Positions 1-10,917 of a DNA stretch of 64,000 bases are shown here, piece by piece. The DNA is from DASQMT01 sp963835735 (GTDB lineage: Bacteria; Actinomycetota; Thermoleophilia; Solirubrobacterales; Solirubrobacteraceae): the NCBI GenBank assembly GCA_963835735.1, contig CAWIGP010000002.1:1426001-1490000 (forward strand), given 5' to 3'. The notes beneath the pieces were generated by a model. That model saw nothing but the letters and a program-made list of their open reading frames with translations. It searched no databases and had not been told where the DNA came from. The translations under genes and the position numbers were made by a program. The number at the start of each line of letters is the position of its first letter. Within the stretch, counting starts at the first letter, position 1.

Positions 1-3000
1 CTGCCGGCGCTGCCCGGGGCGGGCTCGCTCGCAGGTGCGCCCGAGCAGAGCGCGGCGCCGCTCGCGCCGCCCGACGAGGGCGCGGAGGAGGCCGCCGGCG
101 GCAACGGCGCCGCGCCCGTCGCTGGCGCTTCGTCGGCCGCCGCCGCCCCATCCGGCGCCGGCGCCTCATCCGGCGCCGACGCTGCGGGTTCGTCCGACGG
201 CGCCAAGTCGTCCTCGTCCGCGAAGGCCGACGCTGCGCCGGCGCCCCCCGAGATAGCAGGCGCCGTCGCCGCGTCCAAGGAGCCCCCTGCCGCGCCCGAG
301 CTGGCCGACCCGAAGCCGAAGCCGACGGAGAGCGGCGGCGAGCTCCGCACCGGGACGCCCGGCGGCGCCGAGCTGCCGGACGGCCCCGTCCGGCTAGAGC
401 CGTCGGAGGGCGGGCCGGAGCCGGCGGCCGCCGGCGCGGCGCAGGCCGCGCCCGCACCTGCCGCCCAGCCGGCGCCCGCGGTGCCGGCGCCGGCGGCGGC
501 TGCGGTGCCGATTGATCCGGGGCAGTTTGGGCAGGAGGGTTCGGGTGGTGCGCCTGATGCTGAGGCGTTGGCGGTGTTGAACAACGAGAACGTGGTCTTT
601 GATGAGGTCGGGGTGGCCGATTTGAAGGCGGGCAGGATCGATCCGCGGATCGTGGGTGTGCTGACCAAGCTCAGCCAGGAGCACAAGATCGTGGTGTCGT
701 GCATGTGCAGCGATCACTCCAAGTTCACGGCGGGCGGGTCGATCTCTAATCACGCGTTCGGGCGCGGTTTGGATATCGCCTCGATCGATGGCGAGATCGT
801 GAGCCCGGGCAGCGCGTTGGCGCGCGAGATCGCGTCAGAGCTGTCTGGGTTCGATCCGGCGATCCGCCCCGATGAGATCGGGTCGCCGTTCGCGATCAAC
901 GGGCCCGGGTATTTCACCGACGCCGCGCATCAGAACCACATCCACGTCGGCTTCAAGCAGTCGATCACGCCGGATTTCAAGTTGCCGGCCGAGTTGGCCG
1001 CCGGCGCGCCGGCCGCGCCCGCGGCGGTGCAGGCCGCGCCCGCCGCGGCGCCGGCGCCCGCGCCGGCAGCGCCCGCCGCGGCGCCCGCGCCGGATCCGCG
1101 CAAGCAGTCGGGGCTGTTCGCCGCGCTGCAGCCGGGCAAGCTCGCCTCCGCCACCCCCGGCCCGGCCAAAGCCGGGGACTCCAACCTGTTTCTCAAGGCG
1201 GTCGCGCCCGAACCGCAACCCGCCGCCGCGCCCGCGGCCGTGCCGGCCGAGCCGGTCGCCGCGCCCGCGACGCCCGCGCTTGAGGCGACCGGCTACCCCG
1301 GCGACGACGCCCCACGCGAGCAGATCGCCGCCTGGATGGGCGCCGAAGCCCAAAAACGCGGGCTGCCGCCGCAGCTGCCCGTGATGGCCGGCCTGGTCGA
1401 ATCCGGGCTGAAGAACCTCAACTTCGGCGACGCCGACTCGGTCGGCTACTTCCAGATGCGGCTGAGCATCTGGAACCAGGGCGAATACGCCGGCTACCCA
1501 GACGACCCCGACAAACAACTCGACTGGTTCCTCGACACCGCCCAAGCCGTCAAAGACCAACGCATCAGCCGCGGCCAACCGATCGACGACCCCAACCAAT
1601 ACGGCGAATGGATCGCCGACGTCGAACGCCCCGCCGAACAATTCCGCGGCCGCTACCAACCCCAACTCGACCAAGCCAACCAACTCCTCAACGCCACCCC
1701 CACCCCACCACCCGCACCCGAACCTACCGCGCCTGCGGCGCCGGTGGCGGCTGCGGTGCCGATTGATCCGGGGCAGTTTGGGCAGGAGGGTTCGGGTGGT
1801 GCGCCTGATGCTGAGGCGTTGGCGGTGTTGAACAACGAGAACGTGGTCTTTGACGAGGTCGGGGTGGCCGATTTGAAGGCGGGCAGGATCGATCCGCGGA
1901 TCGTGGGTGTGCTGACCAAGCTCAGCCAGGAGCACAAGATCGTGGTGTCGTGCATGTGCAGCGATCACTCCAAGTTCACGGCGGGCGGGTCGATCTCTAA
2001 TCACGCGTTCGGGCGCGGTTTGGATATCGCCTCGATCGATGGCGAGATCGTGAGCCCGGGCAGCGCGTTGGCGCGCGAGATCGCGTCAGAGCTGTCTGGG
2101 TTCGATCCGGCGATCCGCCCCGATGAGATCGGGTCGCCGTTCGCGATCAACGGGCCCGGGTATTTCACCGACGCCGCGCATCAGAACCACATCCACGTCG
2201 GCTTCAAGCAGTCGATCACGCCGGATTTCAAGTTGCCGGCCGAGTTGGCCGCCGGCGCGCCGGCCGCGCCCGCGGCGGTGCAGGCCGCGCCCGCCGCGGC
2301 GCCGGCGCCCGCGCCGGCAGCGCCCGCCGCGGCGCCCGCGCCGGATCCGCGCAAGCAGTCGGGGCTGTTCGCCGCGCTGCAGCCGGGCAAGCTCGCCTCC
2401 GCCACCCCCGGCCCGGCCAAAGCCGGGGACTCCAACCTGTTTCTCAAGGCGGTCGCGCCCGAACCGCAACCCGCCGCCGCGCCCGCGGCCGTGCCGGCCG
2501 AGCCGGTCGCCGCGCCCGCGACGCCCGCGCTTGAGGCGACCGGCTACCCCGGCGACGACGCCCCACGCGAGCAGATCGCCGCCTGGATGGGCGCCGAAGC
2601 CCAAAAACGCGGGCTGCCGCCGCAGCTGCCCGTGATGGCCGGCCTGGTCGAATCCGGGCTGAAGAACCTCAACTTCGGCGACGCCGACTCGGTCGGCTAC
2701 TTCCAGATGCGGCTGAGCATCTGGAACCAGGGCGAATACGCCGGCTACCCAGACGACCCCGACAAACAACTCGACTGGTTCCTCGACACCGCCCAAGCCG
2801 TCAAAGACCAACGCATCAGCCGCGGCCAACCGATCGACGACCCCAACCAATACGGCGAATGGATCGCCGACGTCGAACGCCCCGCCGAACAATTCCGCGG
2901 CCGCTACCAACCCCAACTCGACCAAGCCAACCAACTCCTCAACGCCACCCCCACCCCACCACCCGCACCCGAACCCACCGCGCCACCAGCCGACGCGGCG

Positions 3001-4233
3001 GCGGAGGTCGCTCCGCCCGCGATGGCGAAGGGCGCGGGCCCGAAGGCGCTCGCAGCGCTCGAGGAGGCGAAGAAGCACACCGGCACGCCGTATCGCTGGG
3101 GCGGCTCGACGCCGCAGACCGGCTTCGACTGCTCGGGTCTGGTGCAGTGGGCGTACGCGCAGGCCGGCGTGAAGATCCCACGTGTGACCGACGACCAGAT
3201 CGCCGCCACGAACGGCACCGCGGTGGCGCGCGCCGAGCTGCTGCCCGGCGACCTCGTGTTCTTCCGCGACGCGAGCGGCTACGTCCACCACGTCGGCATC
3301 TCGATGGGCGGGGACAAGTTCCTCCACGCCCCGCACACGGGCGACGTGGTGAAGGTCTCGAGCCTCGACGAGCCGTACTACAAGGAGCAGTTCACCGGCG
3401 GCCGCCGCTTCGATGCGCCCGCCGCGGCGCCGGCGCCCGCCGCGCCGGCCGTGCCTGCCGCTCCGGCCGCGCCCGCCATCGACCCGGTCGCGGTGGCGTC
3501 CGCGCAGGCGGCCGTCGCGCGCGATGCGGCGGAGGCGCAGCAGCAGGACAGCGGCCTGTTCCGGGCGCTTGTGGCTCAGGAGGCCCGCAAGGACGCTGCG
3601 GCCGAGGCCGGCGGCGATCGCGCGCTCGCGAGCGCGGGCGACCAGCCTGGGCCGCGCGAGTCGGCGCTGTTCCTACGCGCGATCACCGCCGAGGAGGCAG
3701 AGAAGGCGCGCGCGGAGGCCGCGACTCCGCCCGCCGAGCCTCCGGCGCCGGCACAGCCCGCGCCCGCGGAGCCGGCCCCCGCGCCCGCCGGCCCGCCGCC
3801 CGACCTCTCCGCCGTGCCCGCCGACTACCCCGGCGACGACGCCGGGCAGCAGGCGCTCGCCAAGTGGCTCGCGAAGGAGGCTGAGAAGGCAGGGCTGCCG
3901 CCGGAGCTGCCGGTGATGGCCGCGCTGGTCGAGTCCGGCGTGAAGAACCTCAACTTCGGCGACGCCGACTCGGTCGGCTTCTTCCAGATGCGCCTGAGCA
4001 TCTGGAATCAGGGCGAGTACGCGGGCTACCCGGACAACCCCGGGCTGCAGATCAAGTGGTTCGTCGACCACGCGCTGGCCCACAAGAAGCAGCAGATCGC
4101 CCGCGGCGACGCCGATTTCGGCAAGGACCCGGGCACGTGGGGCGGGTGGATCGCCGACGTCGAGCGCCCCGCCGAGCAGTTCCGCGGCCGCTATCAGGAG
4201 CGGCTCGAGGAGGCGCGCGCGCTGCTGCGCTGA
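1..4233 (+). CDS. Giant mosaic peptidoglycan hydrolase (M15-like, transglycosylase-like, NlpC/P60), 5' partial
   Basis: The frame is open from the left edge, so the start and any signal peptide lie outside the window. Order of modules: Ala/Pro-rich linker; LAS/M15-like metallopeptidase (HAFGRGLD at 751-774, HIH at 937-945); lysozyme/SLT-like module (candidate catalytic Glu codon 1399-1401, SVGYFQMR near 1438); an identical second M15-SLT pair; an NlpC/P60 domain (DCSG with Cys codon 3130-3132, His codon 3289-3291, HAPH near 3325); and a third, divergent SLT-like module to the stop. Inferred role: cutting peptide and glycan bonds of cell-wall peptidoglycan outside the cell. It is convergent with the next gene, with a 3-nt gap. 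Domain calls are by motif; the exact bond specificity is unknown. Confidence 0.85.
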   Translation: MPALPGAGSLAGAPEQSAAPLAPPDEGAEEAAGGNGAAPVAGASSAAAAPSGAGASSGADAAGSSDGAKSSSSAKADAAPAPPEIAGAVAASKEPPAAPELADPKPKPTESGGELRTGTPGGAELPDGPVRLEPSEGGPEPAAAGAAQAAPAPAAQPAPAVPAPAAAAVPIDPGQFGQEGSGGAPDAEALAVLNNENVVFDEVGVADLKAGRIDPRIVGVLTKLSQEHKIVVSCMCSDHSKFTAGGSISNHAFGRGLDIASIDGEIVSPGSALAREIASELSGFDPAIRPDEIGSPFAINGPGYFTDAAHQNHIHVGFKQSITPDFKLPAELAAGAPAAPAAVQAAPAAAPAPAPAAPAAAPAPDPRKQSGLFAALQPGKLASATPGPAKAGDSNLFLKAVAPEPQPAAAPAAVPAEPVAAPATPALEATGYPGDDAPREQIAAWMGAEAQKRGLPPQLPVMAGLVESGLKNLNFGDADSVGYFQMRLSIWNQGEYAGYPDDPDKQLDWFLDTAQAVKDQRISRGQPIDDPNQYGEWIADVERPAEQFRGRYQPQLDQANQLLNATPTPPPAPEPTAPAAPVAAAVPIDPGQFGQEGSGGAPDAEALAVLNNENVVFDEVGVADLKAGRIDPRIVGVLTKLSQEHKIVVSCMCSDHSKFTAGGSISNHAFGRGLDIASIDGEIVSPGSALAREIASELSGFDPAIRPDEIGSPFAINGPGYFTDAAHQNHIHVGFKQSITPDFKLPAELAAGAPAAPAAVQAAPAAAPAPAPAAPAAAPAPDPRKQSGLFAALQPGKLASATPGPAKAGDSNLFLKAVAPEPQPAAAPAAVPAEPVAAPATPALEATGYPGDDAPREQIAAWMGAEAQKRGLPPQLPVMAGLVESGLKNLNFGDADSVGYFQMRLSIWNQGEYAGYPDDPDKQLDWFLDTAQAVKDQRISRGQPIDDPNQYGEWIADVERPAEQFRGRYQPQLDQANQLLNATPTPPPAPEPTAPPADAAAEVAPPAMAKGAGPKALAALEEAKKHTGTPYRWGGSTPQTGFDCSGLVQWAYAQAGVKIPRVTDDQIAATNGTAVARAELLPGDLVFFRDASGYVHHVGISMGGDKFLHAPHTGDVVKVSSLDEPYYKEQFTGGRRFDAPAAAPAPAAPAVPAAPAAPAIDPVAVASAQAAVARDAAEAQQQDSGLFRALVAQEARKDAAAEAGGDRALASAGDQPGPRESALFLRAITAEEAEKARAEAATPPAEPPAPAQPAPAEPAPAPAGPPPDLSAVPADYPGDDAGQQALAKWLAKEAEKAGLPPELPVMAALVESGVKNLNFGDADSVGFFQMRLSIWNQGEYAGYPDNPGLQIKWFVDHALAHKKQQIARGDADFGKDPGTWGGWIADVERPAEQFRGRYQERLEEARALLR
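487..1737 (+). repeat. Tandem duplication, copy 1 (1251 bp)
   Basis: Copy 1 of a direct, in-frame repeat of 1251 bp (417 codons) inside the hydrolase gene, covering one M15-like plus one SLT-like module. It matches copy 2 nearly base for base; I noticed only a few differences, such as gatgag versus gacgag near 602/1853 and changes close to both ends. Confidence 0.95.
1738..2988 (+). repeat. Tandem duplication, copy 2 (1251 bp)
   Basis: Copy 2 of the 1251-bp direct repeat, immediately adjacent to copy 1. Near-identity at synonymous sites implies a very recent duplication or ongoing gene conversion. The distal third uses CAA and AAA codons often, unlike the homologous third module downstream, which uses CAG and AAG. 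Confidence 0.95.
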
Positions 4234-4236
4234 GCG

Positions 4237-4635
4237 TCAGTCGACGCCGCCGCCGAGGTTGGGCTGTGCCTCCTCGCCGCCGCCGCCGCTCGGCGGAGCG
4301 GTGGGCGCCGGCGTCGGGACCGCGGTCGGCTCGGGCTGCGTCGGGGCCGGCTCGGTCGGTGCGGGCTCAGTCGGCACGGACTCGGTCGTGCCCGGCGACG
4401 ACTCCTCGGGCTCGGCCTGCGGTTTGGGCTTCGGCAGGTTCAGCTTGGGCAGGCCCGCCGCGGCGCTCACGCCGGAAGACACGGTGGCCTTGTCGACCTC
4501 GATTTCCTCGGCCGGCTGCGACGGAGCGGCCTCAGCCTTGGGCTCCCCGCCGCCGCTGCCGGCGATCGCGAAGGCCGCCGCGAACGCGGCGACCGCTGCT
4601 ACGGCGACGATGGCGATCTGACGGGGGCTCATCAC
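4237..4635 (-). CDS. Small membrane-anchored Pro/Thr-rich protein
   Basis: 132 residues. One N-terminal hydrophobic segment (about residues 7-25) is followed by an acidic, Pro/Thr/Glu-rich tail with PTEPAPTEPAPT-type repeats, as in cell-wall-spanning linkers. No enzymatic motif is visible. GTG at 4633-4635 and ATG at 4630-4632 are both possible starts; a GGAAGG ribosome binding site lies just upstream. It may be an envelope structural protein; function unknown. Confidence 0.6.
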   Translation of the reverse strand: MMSPRQIAIVAVAAVAAFAAAFAIAGSGGGEPKAEAAPSQPAEEIEVDKATVSSGVSAAAGLPKLNLPKPKPQAEPEESSPGTTESVPTEPAPTEPAPTQPEPTAVPTPAPTAPPSGGGGEEAQPNLGGGVD

Positions 4636-5606
4636 TGGCTACCTTCCCGCGCCCTTCGGACGCTGTCAACCGGGGCTGGGGTGGAACCATCTCACCCCTC
4701 TGGCGGGTGGCTATTGCGGGATCTCGTATCCGGCCGCCGCGAGCCTGGCCACCTGCTGCCGGAGTTCCTGCGTCGTGCGCCTGATCGCCGGCTCCGAGGC
4801 GGCGAACCCGCCCCTGTCCTTGTTGACGGCCTCGGACGCCGCTTTCTTCCACGCCGCCGCAGCCGCTCCCAACTGCCCGACGAGCGCCGAGCGGATGCTC
4901 TCGTCGGCCGGCCTGAGCTCGGCGCCCTGCAATTCCCGCGCCGCATTCGCATACGCCGCCCGGATGTCGCGCGCCGCCGCCGCCTGCACACGGAACGTCG
5001 CGTTGTCCCCGCGCAGCGCCTCCTGGCCCTTGGCGACCTGGTTCTGGAGCCTGCCGAACGTGTCGCCGAGCGTCTTAGCGAACTCCTGGTCCGGGCCGAC
5101 CTCGAGCGGCGTGCCGGACGAGATCTGCATGGTGTTCGCGATCGCCTCGCACTCGCCCTTGAACGCGGCGGCGTCGGCCGGCGGGGCGAGGCACGCGACG
5201 TTCGCGACGCCCTCGGACGTCGGCGACGCGTACAGCGTCACCTCCCGGTCAGAACCTTCCGGCCGCAGGCCCTCCATGCGGTACGCCTGCAGCTCGTCCG
5301 GGCCGAGCTTGACCGCGGTGCGGTCGGGCGCCTCGCCGCGCTCGAGCCCGATCGCGCCGCGGAAGTCCTCCGGCACCAGCGTGGAGTCGTCGGCCGCGGT
5401 GTTGCCGAGCACGACCGCCCGGCCGCCGTCCCTGCCGCCCGGCGCATAAGCGGCACCGTCGACGAGGCCGAGCTGGGGGATCTCCGGCACCGAGGCGAGC
5501 GCCGCGTAGTTAGCCGGCACCTTGGCCTGGACCGCCCCGCCGGCGACGGGCGTGACCGGCGAGGACGACTCGCCGTTGCCGCCCCCATCGTCGCCGCCGC
5601 CCCCGA

Positions 5607-7526
<1,920 letters not shown>

Positions 7527-7657
7527 GCGCTGACGTCCCTGTCGTTGCGGATCTGTGGCACGGCACTTTCCATCAGGTCGGCTCCTGCGTAGTATGGCGG
7601 CAGCAGGCAGGGCGGGCAACAGCGCCATGGAGGCGCGGAGGAATAAGCAGGGACGGT

Positions 7658-8278
7658 TTGAAGCTCTTCGTCGTCGATCCGCACACGATCTACCGTCGGG
7701 GGCTCGCTGCCTGCCTCGAAGGTCTGCCCGAGGTGGAGTCGGTCGGCCATGCCGACGGCGTGCGCAACGCGTGGGAGGACGAGGCGCTGTTCGCGGCCGA
7801 CCTCGTGCTCGTCGATCACGCGATGCCGGGCGGTCCCGACTTCATCAGCGCCGTGGGCGAGGCGGCCGGCGCCGCCGTTGTCGTGTGCAGCTCGCTGTGC
7901 ACCGAGGAGAGCGTGCTCGCCGCGCTCCAGGCCGGCGCCGTCGGCGTGCTGCGCAAGGAGACGCTGACGACCGAATCGCTCGCGAGCGCCGTGCGCGCCG
8001 CGGCGGACGGGACCGGCGTCGTCACGTCCGAGCTGCTGCACGAGCTGCTCGACGGGCTCGCCCCCGAGTACGAGAAGCCGCCGCCCGCACGGCTCACCGA
8101 TCGCGAGCAGCAGGTGCTCTCGCTGATCGCCGCGGGCCACCCGACCCGCGAGGTCGCGCAGCAACTGTGCTATTCCGAGCGCACCGTGAAGAACGTGCTG
8201 CACGACGTCGTGACGAAGCTGAACGCCCGCTCCCGCTCGCAGGCCGTCGCGCACGCGGTCCGCGAGGGGCTCATCTGA
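7658..8278 (+). CDS. NarL/LuxR-type response regulator
   Basis: 206 residues. An N-terminal receiver domain (FVVDPHTIYRRGL; phosphoacceptor Asp in LVDHAMPGG) and a C-terminal LuxR-type helix-turn-helix (LTDREQQVLSLIAAGHPTRE through SERTVKNVLHDV). The acidic pocket after beta-1 is reduced to VVDP, so phosphorylation may be atypical. It starts with TTG at 7658 behind an AGGGACGG site. It is divergent from the Ser/Thr kinase and overlaps the next gene by 4 nt (CTGA), suggesting co-transcription with the ArsA-like ATPase. No partner histidine kinase lies next to it. Confidence 0.88.
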   Translation: MKLFVVDPHTIYRRGLAACLEGLPEVESVGHADGVRNAWEDEALFAADLVLVDHAMPGGPDFISAVGEAAGAAVVVCSSLCTEESVLAALQAGAVGVLRKETLTTESLASAVRAAADGTGVVTSELLHELLDGLAPEYEKPPPARLTDREQQVLSLIAAGHPTREVAQQLCYSERTVKNVLHDVVTKLNARSRSQAVAHAVREGLI

Positions 8279-9408
8279 ACTCGATCACCGAACTCCTCGC
8301 CGGCCGCCGGATCGTGGTGTGCGCCGGCTCGGGCGGCGTGGGGAAGACCACGACCGCCGCCGCACTCGCCATGGGCGCCGCGGCCGAGGGCGCGAAGGTC
8401 GCCGTGGTGACGATCGACCCGGCGCGGCGACTCGCGAACTCGCTCGGGCTCGAGGAGCTCGGCAACGAGCCGCGCCTTATCGAGCCCGAGCGCTTCGCGG
8501 AGCACGGCGTCGAGATGCGCGGCGAGCTGTGGGCGCTGATGCTCGACGCGAAGCGCACGTTCGACGAGCTGATCGAGCACCTTGCGCCCGACGCGCGCAC
8601 GCGCGACGAGGTCCTCTCCAACCGCATCTACGCCCAACTCTCGAACGCGGTCGCCGGCTCGCAGGAGTTCACCGCGATCGCCAAGCTCTACGACCTCGAC
8701 GCCGGCGGCGAGTTCGACCTGATCGTGCTCGATACGCCGCCGTCGCGCAACGCGCTCGACTTCCTGGACGCGCCTCAGCGGCTGACCGGCTTCTTCCAGG
8801 GCCGCACGATCAAGGTGTTCCTGCGGCCCGCCGGCCTGGGCGGGCGGATCCTCGGGCGCGGCACCGGCGTCGCGTTCGGGCTGTTGCGGCGCGTGACCGG
8901 CGTCGATCTGCTCGAGGACCTGTCGGTGTTCTTCCGCGCGCTGGGCGGCATGATCGACGGCTTCGCAGCGCGCGCGGACCGCGTCAGCGCGCTGCTCGCC
9001 GATCCCGGCACGACGTTCCTGATCGTGACGTCCCCCCAGCACGACCCGGTCGAGGAGGCGATCTTCTTCCACCGCAAGCTCCGCGAGGCCGCGATGCCGT
9101 TCGGCGGCGTGGTGGTCAACCGTCTGCACACGGCGCCGGAACTGAACGGCGAGCTGCCCGACGAGCTGGTCGAGGAGCTCGGCGAGAAGCTGGCCGGCCG
9201 GGTGGCGACATCCGCGCGCGAGCTGGCGGCGCTGGCCGAGCGCGACGCGGCGAACGTCGAGCACCTGCGCGAGCGGCTGGGCGACCCGCCGCTGCTCGTC
9301 GTCCCCGAGCGCCACGACGACGTGCACGACATCGAGGGCCTGGCGCACGTCCGCGCGCACCTCTGGGGTGAGCAGCTCAGCGCCGCGCGCTCGCCTGCAG
9401 GAAGCTGA
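8275..9408 (+). CDS. ArsA/Get3-family ATPase
   Basis: About 377 residues. Deviant Walker A GSGGVGKTTTAAALA near the N-terminus, switch-like DTPPSRNALDFLDAP, and a C-terminal LLVVPERHDDVH segment are typical of the ArsA/GET3 group of SIMIBI ATPases. There are no ArsA-type metal-binding cysteines, so anion transport is unlikely; a chaperone-like or membrane-associated role is more plausible (inference). The most upstream start that does not run into the regulator is CTG 8275 (CTGA overlap); GTG codons near 8313 would cut into the P-loop strand. The stop overlaps the convergent cytochrome gene by about 32 nt. Confidence 0.8.
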   Translation: MNSITELLAGRRIVVCAGSGGVGKTTTAAALAMGAAAEGAKVAVVTIDPARRLANSLGLEELGNEPRLIEPERFAEHGVEMRGELWALMLDAKRTFDELIEHLAPDARTRDEVLSNRIYAQLSNAVAGSQEFTAIAKLYDLDAGGEFDLIVLDTPPSRNALDFLDAPQRLTGFFQGRTIKVFLRPAGLGGRILGRGTGVAFGLLRRVTGVDLLEDLSVFFRALGGMIDGFAARADRVSALLADPGTTFLIVTSPQHDPVEEAIFFHRKLREAAMPFGGVVVNRLHTAPELNGELPDELVEELGEKLAGRVATSARELAALAERDAANVEHLRERLGDPPLLVVPERHDDVHDIEGLAHVRAHLWGEQLSAARSPAGS

Positions 9409-9790
9409 CCAGCCGGTCGAGGTCGCCGGGCGCGATCCGCGACGCGTAGTCCTCGGGCATCATGCCCGTCGTGTAGCCGGCCGCCGCCGCCTTGTCCGGC
9501 GCGACGATGCTGTCCCTGATGTAGGAGGCCGGGACCGCCTTGAGGCTCGAGGCGAGGTCCGGCCCGAGGAACCCGTGCGAGTTGGCGGCGGCGAGCGCGT
9601 GGCAGGAGCCGCAGCCCTGCTCGGTCCACACAACCAGCCCGTCGCGGCCGCCGGCCGCCGGCGCCGCCGGGGTCGCTGTCGGCGGCGCCGCGGCACGCTC
9701 CTCGCTCTCGTCACCGGATGTGAACGCAAGCACGGCCATGACCGCCGCCGCGGTGGCGAGACCCCCCGCGACGGCGGTCGCGATAGTCAC
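9377..9790 (-). CDS. Membrane-anchored c-type cytochrome
   Basis: 137 residues from GTG 9788-9790. N-terminal transmembrane anchor (about residues 5-22), an Ala/Pro linker, then a small class I cytochrome c domain with CGSCH haem attachment and a probable axial Met in TTGMMPEDY near the C-terminus. It acts outside the membrane as an electron carrier, or as the cytochrome subunit of an oxidase or nitrite pathway (inference). The start overlaps the stop of the upstream gene by 4 nt (GTGA), so the two are translationally coupled. Confidence 0.85.
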   Translation of the reverse strand: MTIATAVAGGLATAAAVMAVLAFTSGDESEERAAAPPTATPAAPAAGGRDGLVVWTEQGCGSCHALAAANSHGFLGPDLASSLKAVPASYIRDSIVAPDKAAAAGYTTGMMPEDYASRIAPGDLDRLVSFLQASARR

Positions 9791-10329
9791 GCGGCCGGCT
9801 CCGGCGTCCGTGGCCGCTGCGCCGTCCGGCGCCGCAGGTCGAGGCCGAGCACGGCGAGCGCCAGCAGGAGCGCCGCGCCCGCGCCCCACAGCCAGCCGGC
9901 GGCGATCCCGCCGTCGTCGGGCGCGGGGATGGCGGTGTCGGCGGCAGGCACGGCCGGGGAACCGCCTTCGCCGATCTCGACCGCCGGGAACGTGTGGGCG
10001 AAGTCGGAGACGAAGCCGTCGTGCACCTCATAGCTCCACTTGCCGGCCCTCGGGAATACGACCCGTGCGTGGTACACGCCTGGCTTGCCGGTCGGCTCGG
10101 CGACGAACGTCCTGGTCGTGTCGCCGGAGCGGATGTGGACGGTCGGCGCGACGCCCTCGAGCGGCGTGCGGCCGTGCTGTAGCACGGTGATGTCGACACC
10201 CCACGGCTCACCCGGCGGCGTTCCCGCCGGCGTCGAGCTCAGACCGACGGTGGCCCAGGCACCGCCGAACGCCGGCGGGGCGGCGATCAGCAGAGCGAGC
10301 GGGATCAGCAACAGCAGCAGGCGGCGCAC
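9787..10329 (-). CDS. Secreted YtkA/FixH-like protein with C-terminal membrane anchor
   Basis: 180 residues. Signal peptide (RRLLLLLIPLALLIAAPPAFGGAW), an immunoglobulin-like beta domain (PWGVDITVLQHGRTP through AGKWSYEVHDG), an Ala/Pro-rich linker and a C-terminal transmembrane helix followed by RRR. The beta domain resembles YtkA/FixH/CopC-type periplasmic domains; copper handling for the coupled cytochrome is possible but no Met/His copper site is obvious. The family assignment is tentative. Confidence 0.6.
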   Translation of the reverse strand: MRRLLLLLIPLALLIAAPPAFGGAWATVGLSSTPAGTPPGEPWGVDITVLQHGRTPLEGVAPTVHIRSGDTTRTFVAEPTGKPGVYHARVVFPRAGKWSYEVHDGFVSDFAHTFPAVEIGEGGSPAVPAADTAIPAPDDGGIAAGWLWGAGAALLLALAVLGLDLRRRTAQRPRTPEPAA

Positions 10330-10440
10330 AGCGACTCCTCCGATCGTGTCCTACGAGCGCTTACACCGGCCGCGGTCCGTGCGTTCCGCCGAAGCCTTAA
10401 CAGGGACAGTCCCTCTTTACGTGGCGTAGCCTGAGCGGGC

Positions 10441-10908
10441 GTGGAGGTCGCGGTCGTGGCCGAGGAGCGCTACTGGTACCCCGAGGACGGCGGCGTGATC
10501 TGGCTCGCCGGCTACACGCCGGTCGACCCGGACAGCGGCGCGTATCTCGCGCGGGACGCGCCCGAGTTGGCCGCGCGCGGGCTGCGGGTCGCGGGCGTGG
10601 CCGGCGCCGCGCGCCACCACGCAGAGGCGCTCGCGTCCGACGCCGCCGCACCGGGCCGGCCGCTGGTACTGCGGCGCGACGCGGCCAACGAGCACGACTC
10701 CAACGCGATCGCGGTCGACACTCCGGACGGCGCGCAGCTCGGCTGGGTCCCGCGCGAGCTGGCGGCCGAGCTCGCGCCGCAGCTCGACGCGGGCACGCCG
10801 TGGTCGGCCGTGGCGCTGCGCGAGCAGCGCGCGTCGCCGCGCGACCCGCGGACCGGTGTCACGATGCTGCTCGCCGCCGCTCCCGCGGTCGAGCTCGCGG
10901 CGCGCTGA
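10441..10908 (+). CDS. Stand-alone HIRAN-domain protein
   Basis: 155 residues. The central part (RVAGVAGAARH, then LVLRRDAANEHDSNAIAV and GAQLGWVPRELA) matches the HIRAN domain pattern, known in helicases such as HLTF/Rad5 to bind DNA ends. Here no helicase is attached, as in many bacterial stand-alone versions. The GTG start lies 8 nt after TAGCCT (10427-10432), implying a leaderless transcript. A GGGACAGTCCC palindrome lies about 40 nt upstream. Role: probably DNA damage or stalled-fork recognition (inference). Confidence 0.72.
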   Translation: MEVAVVAEERYWYPEDGGVIWLAGYTPVDPDSGAYLARDAPELAARGLRVAGVAGAARHHAEALASDAAAPGRPLVLRRDAANEHDSNAIAVDTPDGAQLGWVPRELAAELAPQLDAGTPWSAVALREQRASPRDPRTGVTMLLAAAPAVELAAR

Positions 10909-10917
10909 TCAGCCCTG

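Noticed and set aside
35..256. Arg/Pro-rich frame at the left edge
   Set aside because: Lies in another frame of the hydrolase gene's Ala/Pro linker.
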